Assembly (NCBI GenBank): GCA_016946835.1
Contig: JACVTC010000116.1
Span: 311,001 to 375,000 of the forward strand
Length of the DNA stretch: 64,000 nt
Source of the DNA: Neocallimastix lanati (nom. inval.)
Lineage: Eukaryota; Neocallimastigomycota; Neocallimastigomycetes; Neocallimastigales; Neocallimastigaceae
Direction: 5' to 3'
Numbering within the stretch: the stretch's first letter is position 1; each line of letters begins with the position of its first letter. Positions 27,470 through 43,328 of the stretch are shown in pieces. The translations under genes were made by a program, and so were the position numbers. The notes below the pieces were generated by a model, which was not told the DNA's origin, made no database searches, and saw only the letters and a list, made by a program, of their open reading frames with translations.

Positions 27470-28165
27470 ATCTAGAAAAATTAAAAAATAATTATTAGAA
27501 AATATTGATTGTCTTGTCTCTTTTTTTTTTTTTTTTTTAAATTTACATTATCAAATATTTAAATATGATAAATGTCTTTGTATAATTATTAATTGTAAAT
27601 AAAAATTTTTTTATCTTTTGAATTTTTGTTTTTTTATTTGATTAATAAAGCTCTATTTAATGTAACAATTTTCTGTAGAATAATCATATAATGATCATAA
27701 TACAAAGATAAATAAAATGTTAGTAGTGAAAGTCCATAAAAAGATTCCCATCCATTAAATAAACTCTTAAACACGAGCTTTAGAGTGAATCAATCTCCTA
27801 TATTTCCATTTTACAATAGCTACATAAGAGTTTAAATAAAACAATAGAAAAATACATATACAAAATAATGCTATAGAGTAAAAAAATACAATAGATTCAT
27901 TACAATAATAATATGTTGGAAATTAATATAATATTATTAAATATACAACACCAATGTTAATATGTATCTTGTTTAAAGCAACATAAAATGTCAGGTTCAT
28001 TTTCTATAGTTTTCCTATATTCCAAATTTCTTCGTACTTGAAACCTCTTAAGAATGGATAATCATCGATTATCATCAGAATTTATAGAAAACTGTAATCA
28101 GTATACCTGATATAGGCTAGTCCAACTTTCAATGGACCTAGAAAAGCAGTCCATATCATTGGAGA
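26190..28165 (-). mobile_element. LINE copy B, 5' portion and endonuclease only
   Basis: Minus-strand copy of the same LINE family as 5552-7500. The 5' leader (28165-27300), the upstream coding region (27230-27020) and the endonuclease (26910-26200, including MSTTYLQDKLTNSNLGNWF and SLTRGRYSPDIEHVLVN) align in order with copy A. Frameshifts and stops are present. It stops abruptly near 26190 before the reverse transcriptase and lacks a 3' tail. Target-primed retrotransposition usually leaves 5'-truncated copies, so the missing 3' part must come from later deletion or another insertion. An (AAAT)n tract at 27428-27470 interrupts it. Confidence 0.8.
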
Positions 28166-28248
28166 CAATTGAAAAAATGCTTAATTAATATAAAATAAAA
28201 GAATGGTTTTTTATTATTAACTTTAACTGTCTTAAAAAAATGATTATG

Positions 28249-28297
<49 letters not shown>

Positions 28298-28478
28298 TAA
28301 AAAGAACTACATTTAAGATTAGTATTTTTTTTTTTTTTTTTTTTTTTTTTTGACAAAGTCCAATTAATTTTTAACTATTTAAAAAAACATTAAATTTTTT
28401 ACTAAGGAATATCTAAATTTTTTTTCTAGGATAAAAAATAAAATAGAATAGAATAATTTAGAAAAATAATAATAATAA
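28166..28478. other. AT-rich spacer with long poly-A and poly-T
   Basis: Contains an A-run at about 28249-28295, a T-run at about 28326-28350 and an AATAATAATAAT tract directly before the LTR at 28479. No gene. Confidence 0.75.
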
Positions 28479-28675
28479 TGGTTAAGGTTCACACTTATTT
28501 TATGTACATTATGACATTACATAGTGTATACATACTTATAATTATATAAAAGAAATAATGTAATTTTATATTTGAAATTGAGGTCTTTTATTTTAATAAA
28601 ATATAATATAAAATAATAGTTAATTGACTAATAATATTATATATTTATCATTAAGTGTGCTTTAATTTCTTAACA
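28479..28675 (+). repeat. 5' LTR of the copia element
   Basis: 197 nt, TG...CA, ending TTCTTAACA. Identical to the right LTR except about two substitutions (near 28604 and 28662) and a single extra G near its start. Confidence 0.93.
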
Positions 28676-28689
28676 GATTAAGAGTCTCA
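28676..28689 (+). other. Primer-binding site complementary to tRNA-Lys(CUU) anticodon arm
   Basis: GATTAAGAGTCTCA begins at the first base after the LTR. Its complement TGAGACTCTTAATC is the anticodon stem-loop sequence of typical eukaryotic tRNA-Lys(CUU), with CTT as the anticodon. An internal match (not the tRNA 3' end) implies priming by a half-tRNA, as known for Drosophila copia and yeast Ty5, which use initiator-Met. The site overlaps an 8-bp palindrome, GTCTCAAT-GA-ATTGAGAC (28684-28701). Confidence 0.75.
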
Positions 28690-28817
28690 ATGAATTGAGA
28701 CTAGCATAGTAATGTTTATAATCTTACAAATATTTTAAATTTTACAAATATTTTAATTATACATTTATCATTGAGATAAATTTCCATTATTTTAGATTTT
28801 ATAAATAAATTATTAAA

Positions 28818-33344
<4,527 letters not shown>

Positions 33345-33349
33345 AATAA

Positions 33350-33383
<34 letters not shown>

Positions 33384-33456
33384 TAAGATAAAATAAAATA
33401 AAATAGATTAAAATAGATTAAAATAGTTAAACTGGTAATGCATAATGTAGGGGGAA

Positions 33457-33651
33457 TGTTAAGGTTCACACTTATTTTATGTACATTATGACATTACATA
33501 GTGTATACATACTTATAATTATATAAAAGAAATAATGTAATTTTATATTTGAAATTGAGGTCTTTTATTTTAACAAAATATAATATAAAATAATAGTTAA
33601 TTGACTAATAATATTATATATTTATCATTAAGTGTGCTCTAATTTCTTAAC

Positions 33652-33652
<1 letters not shown>
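33457..33652 (+). repeat. 3' LTR of the copia element
   Basis: 196 nt, TGTTAAGG...CTTAACA, preceded by the polypurine tract at 33447-33456 and followed immediately by (ATA)n. Near-identical to the left LTR. Confidence 0.93.
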
Positions 33653-33694
<42 letters not shown>

Positions 33695-34114
33695 TAAATT
33701 AATAATAGTTATATATATATATAAGACAGTTAAAGTTATTTATTTTATATTTCTATAAATAAATTTATTAATAAAATATATATATACTTTTTTTTTTTTA
33801 TTTTTTTTTTTTTTTTTATTTTTTATTTTATTTTATTTTTTGTTTTACTTTATATTTTTTTCTTTTTCTTTTTTTTTTTTTTTAAAAAAAAAATGAATTT
33901 GTATACGCAAAGATTAAATATAATTTAAGATTAAAGAATTAAAATAAAAAATAAAAAATAATAAAAAAAAAATAAAAAAAAAATAAAAAAAATTAAATTA
34001 AAATAAAAATGGCTAAATAATAAATAAATATACATTCAAATTATAAATATTAAAAAAATGAAAAATAAAATGAAAAATAAAATGAAAAATTAGTTTATAA
34101 GAAAATATATATAG

Positions 34115-34149
<35 letters not shown>

Positions 34150-34199
34150 TTTTATTATTAAATTTAAAAATAGTACTATGTATGAATAATTTTTTTTTC

Positions 34200-34230
<31 letters not shown>

Positions 34231-34350
34231 TTTAATTACTATTTAATTATATATATAACATAAGATGACGAAAGAATTGATTTTCAAAAATCAATTTTTG
34301 AACAATTCATTTGTTTAACACATGTTGGACAATTTATATTTTAATCTTTT
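33653..34350. other. AT-rich spacer downstream of copia and of the Cys-repeat gene
   Basis: (AAT)n at 33653-33693, then T-rich and A-rich tracts (for example 33790-33880, 34110-34148 and 34190-34233). It contains the 3' flank of the minus-strand gene ending at 34351. No gene. Confidence 0.7.
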
Positions 34351-34824
34351 TTACTTTTCACATGTTCCTGGACATGAATTAATATATTCTGTATATTTTT
34401 CACAATCTATACATTCCTTACATGCTGGACACTTTTTAATTTTTTTCGTTTTATTTATTTCTTTAATTTTATTTTCTTTATATTTATCTTTACTCTCATT
34501 GTTTTCTTCTTCATCATATTCATTTCTATATATTTCTTGTTTATCCTTTTCATTTTCTTCTTCGTCTTTTTCTTTTCTATTTGATCCTTGTTTGTCTATT
34601 TTTTCTTCTTTTTCTTCTTTTTCTTCTTTTTCTTCATCTTCATCTTTTTCTACCCCATCATTTTCTTGTTTATCATTTTCATTTTCTTCTTCTAACTTTT
34701 CTTCAGTAAATATTTCAGCAAATTCTTGATCATCATTTTTATTATCATCATTAATATTATTATTACCTATTTTTTCCTGTTCATTATTTTTATCATTATT
34801 ACCAATTTCATTTTCAATATTATT

Positions 34825-34907
<83 letters not shown>

Positions 34908-36999
34908 CGATATTATTATTTTCATTATCATTATTAATAATAATATTAATATAATTAGATTCTGTTCTATCTTCAGTAATTTTTTCAGTTTCTTCTGGTT
35001 TTTCATCTTCAATAACCTCAGTATTATCAACTGCTTCGGAAATATCTTCAGTTACTTCTTCTTCATTTTCTTCCACATTTTCAGTTTCATTAATATCTCT
35101 TTGATCACTTTCTTTAACTTCAACATGACATACATCAGGGCAAGCCTCAATGTATTTTGGATTAGTTTTACAATCAACACAGTTTTTACATGGTGGACAA
35201 CGAACTGATTCACTTTCCACAGCGTTATTAACGGTTTCATTAACATCATTTGTAATATCGTTTTCTTCAATTTTGAAAACTTCAGATTCACTTTTACATG
35301 AAGATGGACAATGAATACGATAATCTGGGAAACCATTACAATCGATACATCTTTCACATTTTGGACAATCAATTTCCGATATAGCATTTGCAATAGCAAT
35401 TGTTTCTTCTTCTTCTTCTTCTTTTTCATCTTTTTCTAAGCCTATAGTTTCGGTACCAAGTTCTTCTTCGGTAATAATATGTTTACATACAGTTGGGCAA
35501 TCAGTTAAATATATTGGATGCTTACTACAATCAACACATCCAATACATCTTGGACATCTCTTCGATACATCTTTGTTATCATTATCTTTATCATTATTAA
35601 GACATACATTTGGACAAGCATCTATAAATTCTGGATGTTTTGAACAATCCATACATTCAACACATGATGGACAAATAATATCTTGTTTCTTTTTTTGCTT
35701 ATTTGCTTTAATTTCCTTTTCGGTCATACAAACATCTGGACAAATTTCTTTATAAATTGGAGTTTCATCACAATTAGCACAATGTCTACAAATTGGACAA
35801 GTAATTGTTGGTTCTTCAATAGAAGGTTCTTCAATAAGTGGTTCTTCTTCAACAAAAATATTTGGATCGGCCTCTGGATCAAAACAAACTCCTGGACAAT
35901 CCATCAAATATTCTGGATGTTCATTACAATCCACACAATTTTCACATGTAGGACAATCGAAAGTACCACTATCACCTCCATTATCAATAATTAAACCATA
36001 TTCATCTGTCTTACAAACTGATGAGCAATACTCTATAAGTGTTGGTCTACCAGAACAATCAATACAATTTATACAATCTGGGCAAACAATACTTTGAACA
36101 CTATCATCATCCTGTGTAGACGCCTTACAAACTTCTGGACATTCTTGAATATACTTTGGATGTTTATTACAATCAATACAACCAATACAAGTTGGACATT
36201 CTTCTTCTTCAGGTGTCTTACTTATGCAGACACTTGGACATACATCAATATATTCTGGACTTTCATCACAATCAATACAATTTTCACAAGATGGGCATTT
36301 AACTGTTTTTTTTTCATTTTTTTCAATATCAACTTCAATCGTTTCTTCTATTGGAATGTTATCGGAATTATCTGTTGTAGAATTCTCAATTGATAAGTTA
36401 TCATTAATGCTCGTAAATGAAGATGATTCAATACAAACTTGTGGACAATTTATACGAAATTGTGGAATTGTTTCACAATCATAACATTTTTCACAACGAG
36501 GACAAGGAACCATTGCAGGTTCAAAATGTTGTTGAGAATAATAAGCATTTTCTGCTAATTGACCAGTATTAATACTTTCATTTGTAGCAAATGCCTTTTT
36601 TATTGGTTTGCATTCAAAATATTGACAAGTTTCACAAGTTCTTGAAATAAAAGCACATTCTTCACCTTCATTACAACCTCCAGGACAAGGTTCAATACTC
36701 TTTTTATTATAAAAAATTTTATAATAAATAATTTATATATACAATAAAATAAATTAAAATATAAAAATAATATTTTTATTAATAAAACTTCAATTCAAAT
36801 TAAAAAAAAATAAAAAAAAAAAAAAAAAAAATAAAATAAAATAAAATGAAATAAAATAAAAAAAACTTAATTGATATTTATTATATAAATAATTATATTA
36901 ATTTACATCATCTAATGGACATTTAACACAAACATAGGGTCCTGCTAAAATATATTGAAGTAATAATAATTCTAAAACGGTAATTATAAAACTTTTCAT
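34351..36999 (-). CDS. Secreted protein with eleven six-cysteine repeats
   Basis: Two exons: 36907-36999 (start at 36999) and 34351-36699, phase-0 intron with GTAAAT donor and AAAAAG acceptor; about 813 aa. Exon 1 encodes a signal peptide (about 20 aa, hydrophobic ITVLELLLLQYILA). After an N-terminal variant cysteine cluster (PCPGGCNEGEEC), eleven repeats follow the pattern C-P-x-C-x2-C-x2-C-x8-C-x3-C, for example CPSCENCIDC...CPSVC. The first ten repeats occupy roughly residues 94-530. The eleventh is at the extreme C-terminus, after a ~180-aa Glu/Lys/Asn insert with a ~28-Asn run coded by (ATT)n at about 34824-34908. Six cysteines per unit suggest three disulfides or metal sites in an extracellular modular protein. 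I do not recognise the family; a wall, adhesin or matrix role is only a guess. Confidence 0.88.
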
Positions 37000-38270
37000 A
37001 TCAATTTATATAAATATTAAATTTTTATTTTTTTTTCCTTTTTAATTAAAATATATAAAAATAAAATATTTTTTTATATTTTTAAGATACTTTTATATAA
37101 ATTGAATATTTTTTTATTATTTAATTTAAATTTTTCCTTTATAAAATTGATTTTTTTAATTAACAAATAAAAAATATTGATTTTTTTATACTTTATCTTC
37201 TTTTTATATTATTTTAAATTTAATTTTATATTTGTATTTTTTTCCTCATAATATATTTATATAGTATTAGATATTTTTTTTGATTTTGATACAAATAAAA
37301 ACTTTTTAAAGAATTATAAAAAGAAAATAAGGGTAAGTTTAGAACTAATAGTTATCTTTCAAAAAAAAAAAAAATAAAAAAAAATTATATTTATATAAAA
37401 AATTTTAATATTATTTACATAATATTAAAAAAATACCATATATATAAAAATCATAAACAAAATTTATTTAAATATATATTATATATTTACTTTTTAATTA
37501 TTATATTACACAAACTTTAATTACTATTTAATTATTATAAGAATTTATTATATATTATATAAAATTATAGAAATGAATTATAATAAATTAAAGATAAAAT
37601 ATTAACAAATAATAGAGAAGATTCACTTTTTGAAAAAATAAAATTATAGCTTAATTAAACACTAGAATACTTTTAATTAATTTAGAAATTTAGAAATTTA
37701 GAATATTAGAATTTTAAATTTAATCATTTATAATATTATTGTACAAAATTGATATTAAATAATAATAATAAAATTTCAGTCTAATAATATATTCCGAATA
37801 ATTAATATAATTGAATTATATACAATGACATGACATATATTTTTTAATATTTAAATTTAAAATTTAATCAATTTAAAGTACACTCATAATTTAAACAAAA
37901 TATGACATTTAAATATAAAAGTTTATTCATGTTAATTTTAATTTTATTAAGTATCTCATAAATATTTAATAGAATTTTTAAATTAACTTGTAAATTGTAA
38001 TATAATCCCTTTTTAAATTATTAATATCATGATTATAATAATACAAATTCCATTAAATATCAAAAAATTTCTTTACGTATATGTCATACAATTTAAATTA
38101 TTGTATATAATATGATTAAGGAATATTTAATATGTACCGCAAGTTTCTGTTCTGGAATTTTATTAAAAAATAAACATCCCCATTTAATATATATTTTTTA
38201 ATTTAATTTATATTTTTTTTAAAAAAAAAAATAAATATTATCCAAAAATACATAATTATATTTACTAAAT

Positions 38271-38305
<35 letters not shown>

Positions 38306-38869
38306 TTTGTTTGTTTTTCATTTTCATTATTAATTTAATTTTCTACTCTTTTTTTTTTAATATTAAATCAAAAAATTCACATAAAATATACAATGTAACC
38401 GAAACTATATTTAATGAAATAATTTAAACAAAAATTTTATTACAAAAAAAAAAAAAAATGTTAGTAAAAAATAAATATTAAAGAATTACTACTATTTATT
38501 TTTTTAATAATTTTAAAAAATTTATAATTTAAAATTAATATTAAATCAAAAAATTCACATAAAATATAAAATGTAACCGAAACTATAATGAAATAATTTA
38601 AATAAAAATTTTATTACAAAAAAAAAATGTTATTAAAAAAAATAAATAATAGTAATTCTTTAATATTAATTTTTTACAAACATTTTTTTTTGTAATAAAA
38701 TTTTTGTATTACTATTATTTATTTTTTTTATAATTTAATTATGACTTCATTCTAGTAATATCTTTTCATTTCGTTATATTAAAATTATTAATCATTAATT
38801 TATACTATAAATTAATGTAAATATAGAAGTATAAATAAATTTAATTATAAAAAATAAAATTACTTATAA
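37000..38869. other. AT-rich intergenic region with a duplicated block
   Basis: Mostly A/T spacer. At about 38362-38480 and again at 38540-38640 there is a ~100-bp direct repeat (ATTAAATCAAAAAATTCACA..., then ATGTAACCGAAACTATA). Its 3' portion is also present in inverted orientation (about 38470-38510 against 38640-38735), making a mixed direct/inverted structure. (ATTT)n lies at 38277-38308. No coding sequence seen. Confidence 0.6.
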
Positions 38870-39957
38870 TGTGGCGTATAGTATTAGGGTATACATCATA
38901 TGAATCAATGTAAAATTATTATAGTTAGAAATATAAATTTGTAATTGTAAATAATATACGAAAATTCTTTAATATAAATTTAATAAATTAAGTGTGATTA
39001 ATAAACGATTAAGAGTCTCATTAACTCAATCAGTGAGTATTAATAATATTAGTGATTAATGTATATTTCTAATAAGCAAAAGAATTCAAGTAAGGATAAT
39101 GTTAAATGCTGGAATTGTAGAGGTTTAGGGCATTTTTCTGATGAATGTTCTTCAAGGAAAAGAAATAATAATAACAAAAATAATACTAATCAAAGATTTT
39201 ACAACAATAATGAGAGGAGGCATTACCTAAAATAAAAGTGTTATTTTAAACAATATTTATTTAAATAAAATTTCATAAAAATACAACATATTAAGATAAA
39301 CATGAAGAATTTTTCTTCGATAACAATAATAGTTCATACAATACCGAATCAAATTGAGTTATATATTCTATTCAACTATATAAAACTTTTACTTTTTATA
39401 TCTCTGATGAAGAAAATAATAAACAAAAACAAAATAATGAAATAAAATCATGGACAATTGATTCAGGCACTACTTTTTAAGCAAGTTAAGTATAAACATA
39501 AAATATATAAACATTAATGTGGATAATAAAACAGTCATATATAATAGTAAAAATTAAAGTATCAATCAAAGATCAAGATATAGAATTGAGATTAATAAAA
39601 TTAGGGAAAAAATTAAATTAGAATATGTAAAATCCCATAATAATTTGGCTAATTGTTTAATGAAATATTTAAATGAATCTGTAATGAAACAATTAGGAAA
39701 TATTTTATTAGCAAGAAGAGAAGAGTATTAAACTTTCGGGAGAATATTAAAAATAAGTTTAATATAATAAATAATAAATAAATATAAAATAATAAATATA
39801 AAAGAAATATAAAAGAAATTAAATTTATGTACATTGTGGCGTATATAACTAATTTTTATATACATATAAGTCAATGTAAAAATTATTTTAGATAGAAATA
39901 TAAATTTTTAATCATGAACATAAATTTAATAAATAAAAAGTAATTAATAAAAGAAAA
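38870..39957 (+). mobile_element. Internally deleted copia-like LTR element (relic)
   Basis: LTR-like ends occur at 38870-39006 and about 39835-39957. Both start TGTGGCGTATA and share TCAATGTAAAA and AGAAATATAAATTT blocks. The first is followed directly by the primer-binding site GATTAAGAGTCTCA (39007-39020). Between them are scraps of Gag-Pol in order: a CCHC knuckle CWNCRGLGHFSDEC (about 39105-39150), a protease SWTIDSGTT motif (about 39450-39475), and the RNase H end LEYVKSHNNLANCLMKYL (about 39615-39670). Integrase and most of RT are gone. Stops throughout. Confidence 0.75.
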
Positions 39958-40220
39958 TATTTAATTAAAAAAAAAAATAATGTAGATAAAATTAATTTAG
40001 TTAAATTAATAAAGAAATTAAAATTATTCATTATTTTTGTTATAGAAATTGGTTTATATTCAAAACAATATTCATCATAATGTATATCTTCAATACGTAT
40101 GTAATATGTAATGTACATTATTATTTATATATTATTTACATATATAAATAAAACATATAATATAGAGGTTTTATTTATACATATGTCAAAATGAAAAATT
40201 ATTTTATTATCTATTACCAG

Positions 40221-40485
40221 GGAGAGTTGCATTTCACCAAATTGCATTTCGACAGGTTGCATTTCGACAAGTGGAGTATTGATATAAATAAATGAATAAA
40301 TAAATAAATATTAATTCAAAATAATTTTTTTTAAAATTGTTTTTATGCGATATTAATAATATTTAATTTTATTTATTGATTTATTTATTTATTTAATAAT
40401 TTTCAATTTGGCGAAATGCCACATTTTTTTAATACGCCACATGCTTTCAAAAAAAAAGTCGAAATGCAACCTGGCGAAATGCACC
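40221..40485. mobile_element. MITE-like element with inverted TGCATTTCG repeats
   Basis: The left end carries three copies of a TTGCATTTC motif (40226-40267). The right end carries inverted copies GTCGAAATGCAAC and GGCGAAATGC (40408-40484). The best pair is AGGTTGCATTTCGAC (40254-40268) against GTCGAAATGCAACCT (40459-40473), 15 bp perfect. The centre is A/T-rich with no coding sequence. A shorter related piece, GTGCATTTCGCAATGTGGCG, lies at 26152-26171. Reads as a non-autonomous DNA element of ~265 bp; target duplication not resolved. Confidence 0.55.
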
Positions 40486-40639
40486 ACACATTTCCATTAC
40501 TAGTACGAATCTCTATGGGTTAGGTTATATTGGCCTCCCTTCAAAGGAAATTACAAACTGGAGAAGTAGTACTAAAAAAATTCTCATCAGTAATATGTAT
40601 GTTAGTGAGCTAATGCTGAAACACTCAGTAAAGTCGTCC

Positions 40640-40860
40640 AGTAGGAATAATTATGCCTTTATAAAAATAATAAACTATTGTATTCTTCTTTATTATTAAA
40701 ATCAAATTGTTCTGGTCTTATAATACCATTGAGAATAAGTCTATCTTTAGTCGAAGATTCAAGGTCATAAATGAAAAAGCAAATTTTTCATAGTTAAGAT
40801 CAAAACATTTCAGGCTTCTACGTATATTTGATATATCAAAAGAACTAAGCTATATTAATA
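40640..40860 (-). mobile_element. LINE reverse-transcriptase fragment
   Basis: On the minus strand about 40670-40745 reads LILNGIIRPEQFDFNNKEEY, matching the RT motif around PEQ-x-G/D-F-x-N in LINE copy A (FIRPE then YGFLN). Flanking minus-strand sequence continues in shifted frames. A short, old fragment. Confidence 0.5.
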
Positions 40861-42083
40861 GAAAAAATATAAAAATAAAATAAAAAAATAAAATAAAAAA
40901 ATTAATGAATGATGTAAAAAAATAAAAAAATAACAACATCGTCCCTATTGCATTTTCTTCTTTCAAAGAATTATATATATATATATTGTATTATTTAATG
41001 CGGATTTACAACCTAATGGAAAAATTTAAATTGTTAATAAATTGTATTAATTATGTTTAATATCAAAAAATGCTTTATCATGTAGTTAATGGAGAAAAAT
41101 TGAAAATAATAATAAAAAGATATTATTTTTTATAATAAAGGTGTAAAGGATATAAAATATCAAAAGTATGTTAATTAGTTAAAAAAATACATAAGATGGA
41201 AGGAATCAATTCCTACAGGAATATATATAAGTACCATAATTATATAGTAATCTAAAAAATGAAAAAATATACATGATAATAATAACATTATCGTACTACA
41301 AATGAATGATTTATACACAAAGAAATAGTAAAAACATAAAAAAAATGAAAATACAGAGAGAGAAAAAGATATATGAATGAAAAATAATACTATTTCTTAA
41401 AATTTTTTAAAATTATTTAATAACTTTGGCAAATAATATCGAATACAAAAAACTATAATAAGCAATTGTATCAAAATCATTCATTACGCAATGTTTGGAT
41501 TTTTTATTATCAAGGGTTTTCCCTCAGTGAACCCATAAAAGGTTATACATCCCTATGGGATTTAATATATTTAGTTGTTATCATAATGAAATTTTTAAAA
41601 TTTCTCATAATATTATTTTTCAAAAATAATATTAAATAATAAAAAAAAAAAAATAATTCAATAAAAATCCACATTCATTTTATATATTAGATTCAATCCT
41701 AATACTAATAACTATGATTGTAAATTAAAATATAAAATTTATTAATATAAAATGGTATTGGTATTATAAAAATAAGAACTTTTTTTTTTTTTTTTTTTTT
41801 ATTTTTAATTTTATTTTTATTTTTTTTTTTTATTAATATTTCTATCATAATAATTATTTTATTTATATTTTTACATTTTAATTTTAAAATATATTTTAAT
41901 TGACATGTATCACTATTATTATTATTATTTATATATTTATAATTTAAAAGTTTTATTTATTAAATTTATTTACACTAATATATATATGTTAATATACTGT
42001 TCTTATTTATTTATTTTAATGATTATTAAAAATATGTAAATAAATATAATACTAACTGTCTTTAGTATAAATATTTGCTTTAT
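40861..42083. other. AT-rich intergenic region
   Basis: Small mixed-composition patches near 41510-41570 (with GGGTTTTCCCTCAGTGAACCC) may be transposon debris. The remainder is A/T-rich with homopolymers (41782-41800). It contains the 3' flank of the minus-strand gene ending at 42084. No gene recognised. Confidence 0.55.
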
Positions 42084-43328
42084 TTAATAATTGTTTAAAT
42101 GAAGTTGTTGAACAACAAAGAGTTTAAACACTAAAGATAAATCTTTAATTGTGTTTTCATCAAGAGCATTTGCATTATCAGCTTCAGTATGCCATACTTT
42201 TGGGAATGGATATGGAATAATATGCAAAATTGGAACATTCTTACGTAAAAATGGTTTATGATCATCATCAATAAATAACTTTGGAGCATCAACTAATGCT
42301 TCACTATGATAGAAAAAGGCATTACTGTTGTTAGTAGTTGTTAAATATTTTTTATTTAAAAGCATAGTTTCTATTTCAGATAAATTATTGAAATATTTTT
42401 CTGTGTTCTTATAATAATTAGTAAATGAAGGATTTTTTGTGCCAAGTAAATCTAAAAGAACAAATACATCAATACTTTGTAACTTTGTCATAGTTGTTGA
42501 ACTATTTAATGTTTCTTTTTCCCATTTTTCTGCTAAATGTCTTGCACCGTAAATAGAATCAGTATTAGTCCAATTTTCAAAAGCTTCTTCACCATCAAAA
42601 AATATCATTTGAACAGTTGTTGACTTTCTAAGACCATCTTTACCTTCTTCATTCTCAATTTTCTTTTGTTGATTTTCTAATGCGAAATTTAAACTTTCTG
42701 CTATATCCATTAAAATAGCACATGGCACAGCAGAATCAGTGGCACCAATAAATACTTTATCTTTGAAATATTTGGAATCATAATGTGCAGCAAGAACAAT
42801 TCTTCTTTCAGATATTGGATTCTTAGTAAATATGTAATTACTAAATGTTTTTATACCTAATGGAGTATTATTTTCAAAAGTATCTATTTCCATTTCCCAT
42901 TGAAGTCCTTTAAAATGATTAACAATAAATTCTTGAACATTTTTATGTGATTCAGTACCAACAACTCTTTCAACTAATAATGGTGTTAAAAGATTACCAT
43001 TTGAAATATTTAAATTGTTATTTTTTGTATGTTTTGCTACAACATTAACATAGTTTTCTATTGTTACATTTCCATCTGATGAAGATCCAAATTGTAATAA
43101 TTTAATAATTAACATAACTAAAAAAATAGAACCAATTCCTAAAATACTAAATGAAATTCCATAAAATATTTTTTTCAAAAAACCAGTTTTTGATTCAAAT
43201 TTTCCTTTATGTTTTTCCATATATTGTATATTACTTGAATTACCATTATTATCATAAAGTAATCCTTCTTCCTCTGAAATACTTGGTCTCTTTCTTTTGA
43301 TATTAATTAAGGGTATTGGTCCATCCAT
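42084..43328 (-). CDS. QPCT: Membrane-anchored glutaminyl-peptide cyclotransferase (M28 family)
   Basis: Single exon, 414 aa, start at 43328. It has a cytosolic basic N-terminus, one transmembrane segment at about residues 50-80 (signal anchor), then a lumenal M28-fold domain. Motifs seen: AAHYDSK (~181), GATDSAVPC with zinc ligand Asp198, FFDGEEAF with Glu247/Glu248 (catalytic base and zinc ligand), DSIYGARHLA, LLDLLG, DDDHKPFLRKNVP, and VWHTEADN with zinc ligand His380. These match animal-type glutaminyl cyclases, which convert N-terminal Gln/Glu to pyroglutamate on secretory proteins. The N-terminal anchor parallels the Golgi isoform QPCTL, so it probably acts in the Golgi lumen. Two Asn-x-Thr/Ser sites follow the membrane segment. 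Length is normal and all key residues are present. An aminopeptidase activity is the less likely alternative. Confidence 0.9.
   Translation of the reverse strand: MDGPIPLINIKRKRPSISEEEGLLYDNNGNSSNIQYMEKHKGKFESKTGFLKKIFYGISFSILGIGSIFLVMLIIKLLQFGSSSDGNVTIENYVNVVAKHTKNNNLNISNGNLLTPLLVERVVGTESHKNVQEFIVNHFKGLQWEMEIDTFENNTPLGIKTFSNYIFTKNPISERRIVLAAHYDSKYFKDKVFIGATDSAVPCAILMDIAESLNFALENQQKKIENEEGKDGLRKSTTVQMIFFDGEEAFENWTNTDSIYGARHLAEKWEKETLNSSTTMTKLQSIDVFVLLDLLGTKNPSFTNYYKNTEKYFNNLSEIETMLLNKKYLTTTNNSNAFFYHSEALVDAPKLFIDDDHKPFLRKNVPILHIIPYPFPKVWHTEADNANALDENTIKDLSLVFKLFVVQQLHLNNY

Noticed and set aside
34322-36484. Plus-strand frames opposite the Cys-repeat gene
   Set aside because: They are Phe/Ser/Ile-rich shadows of the minus-strand Cys/Glu/Asn coding sequence.
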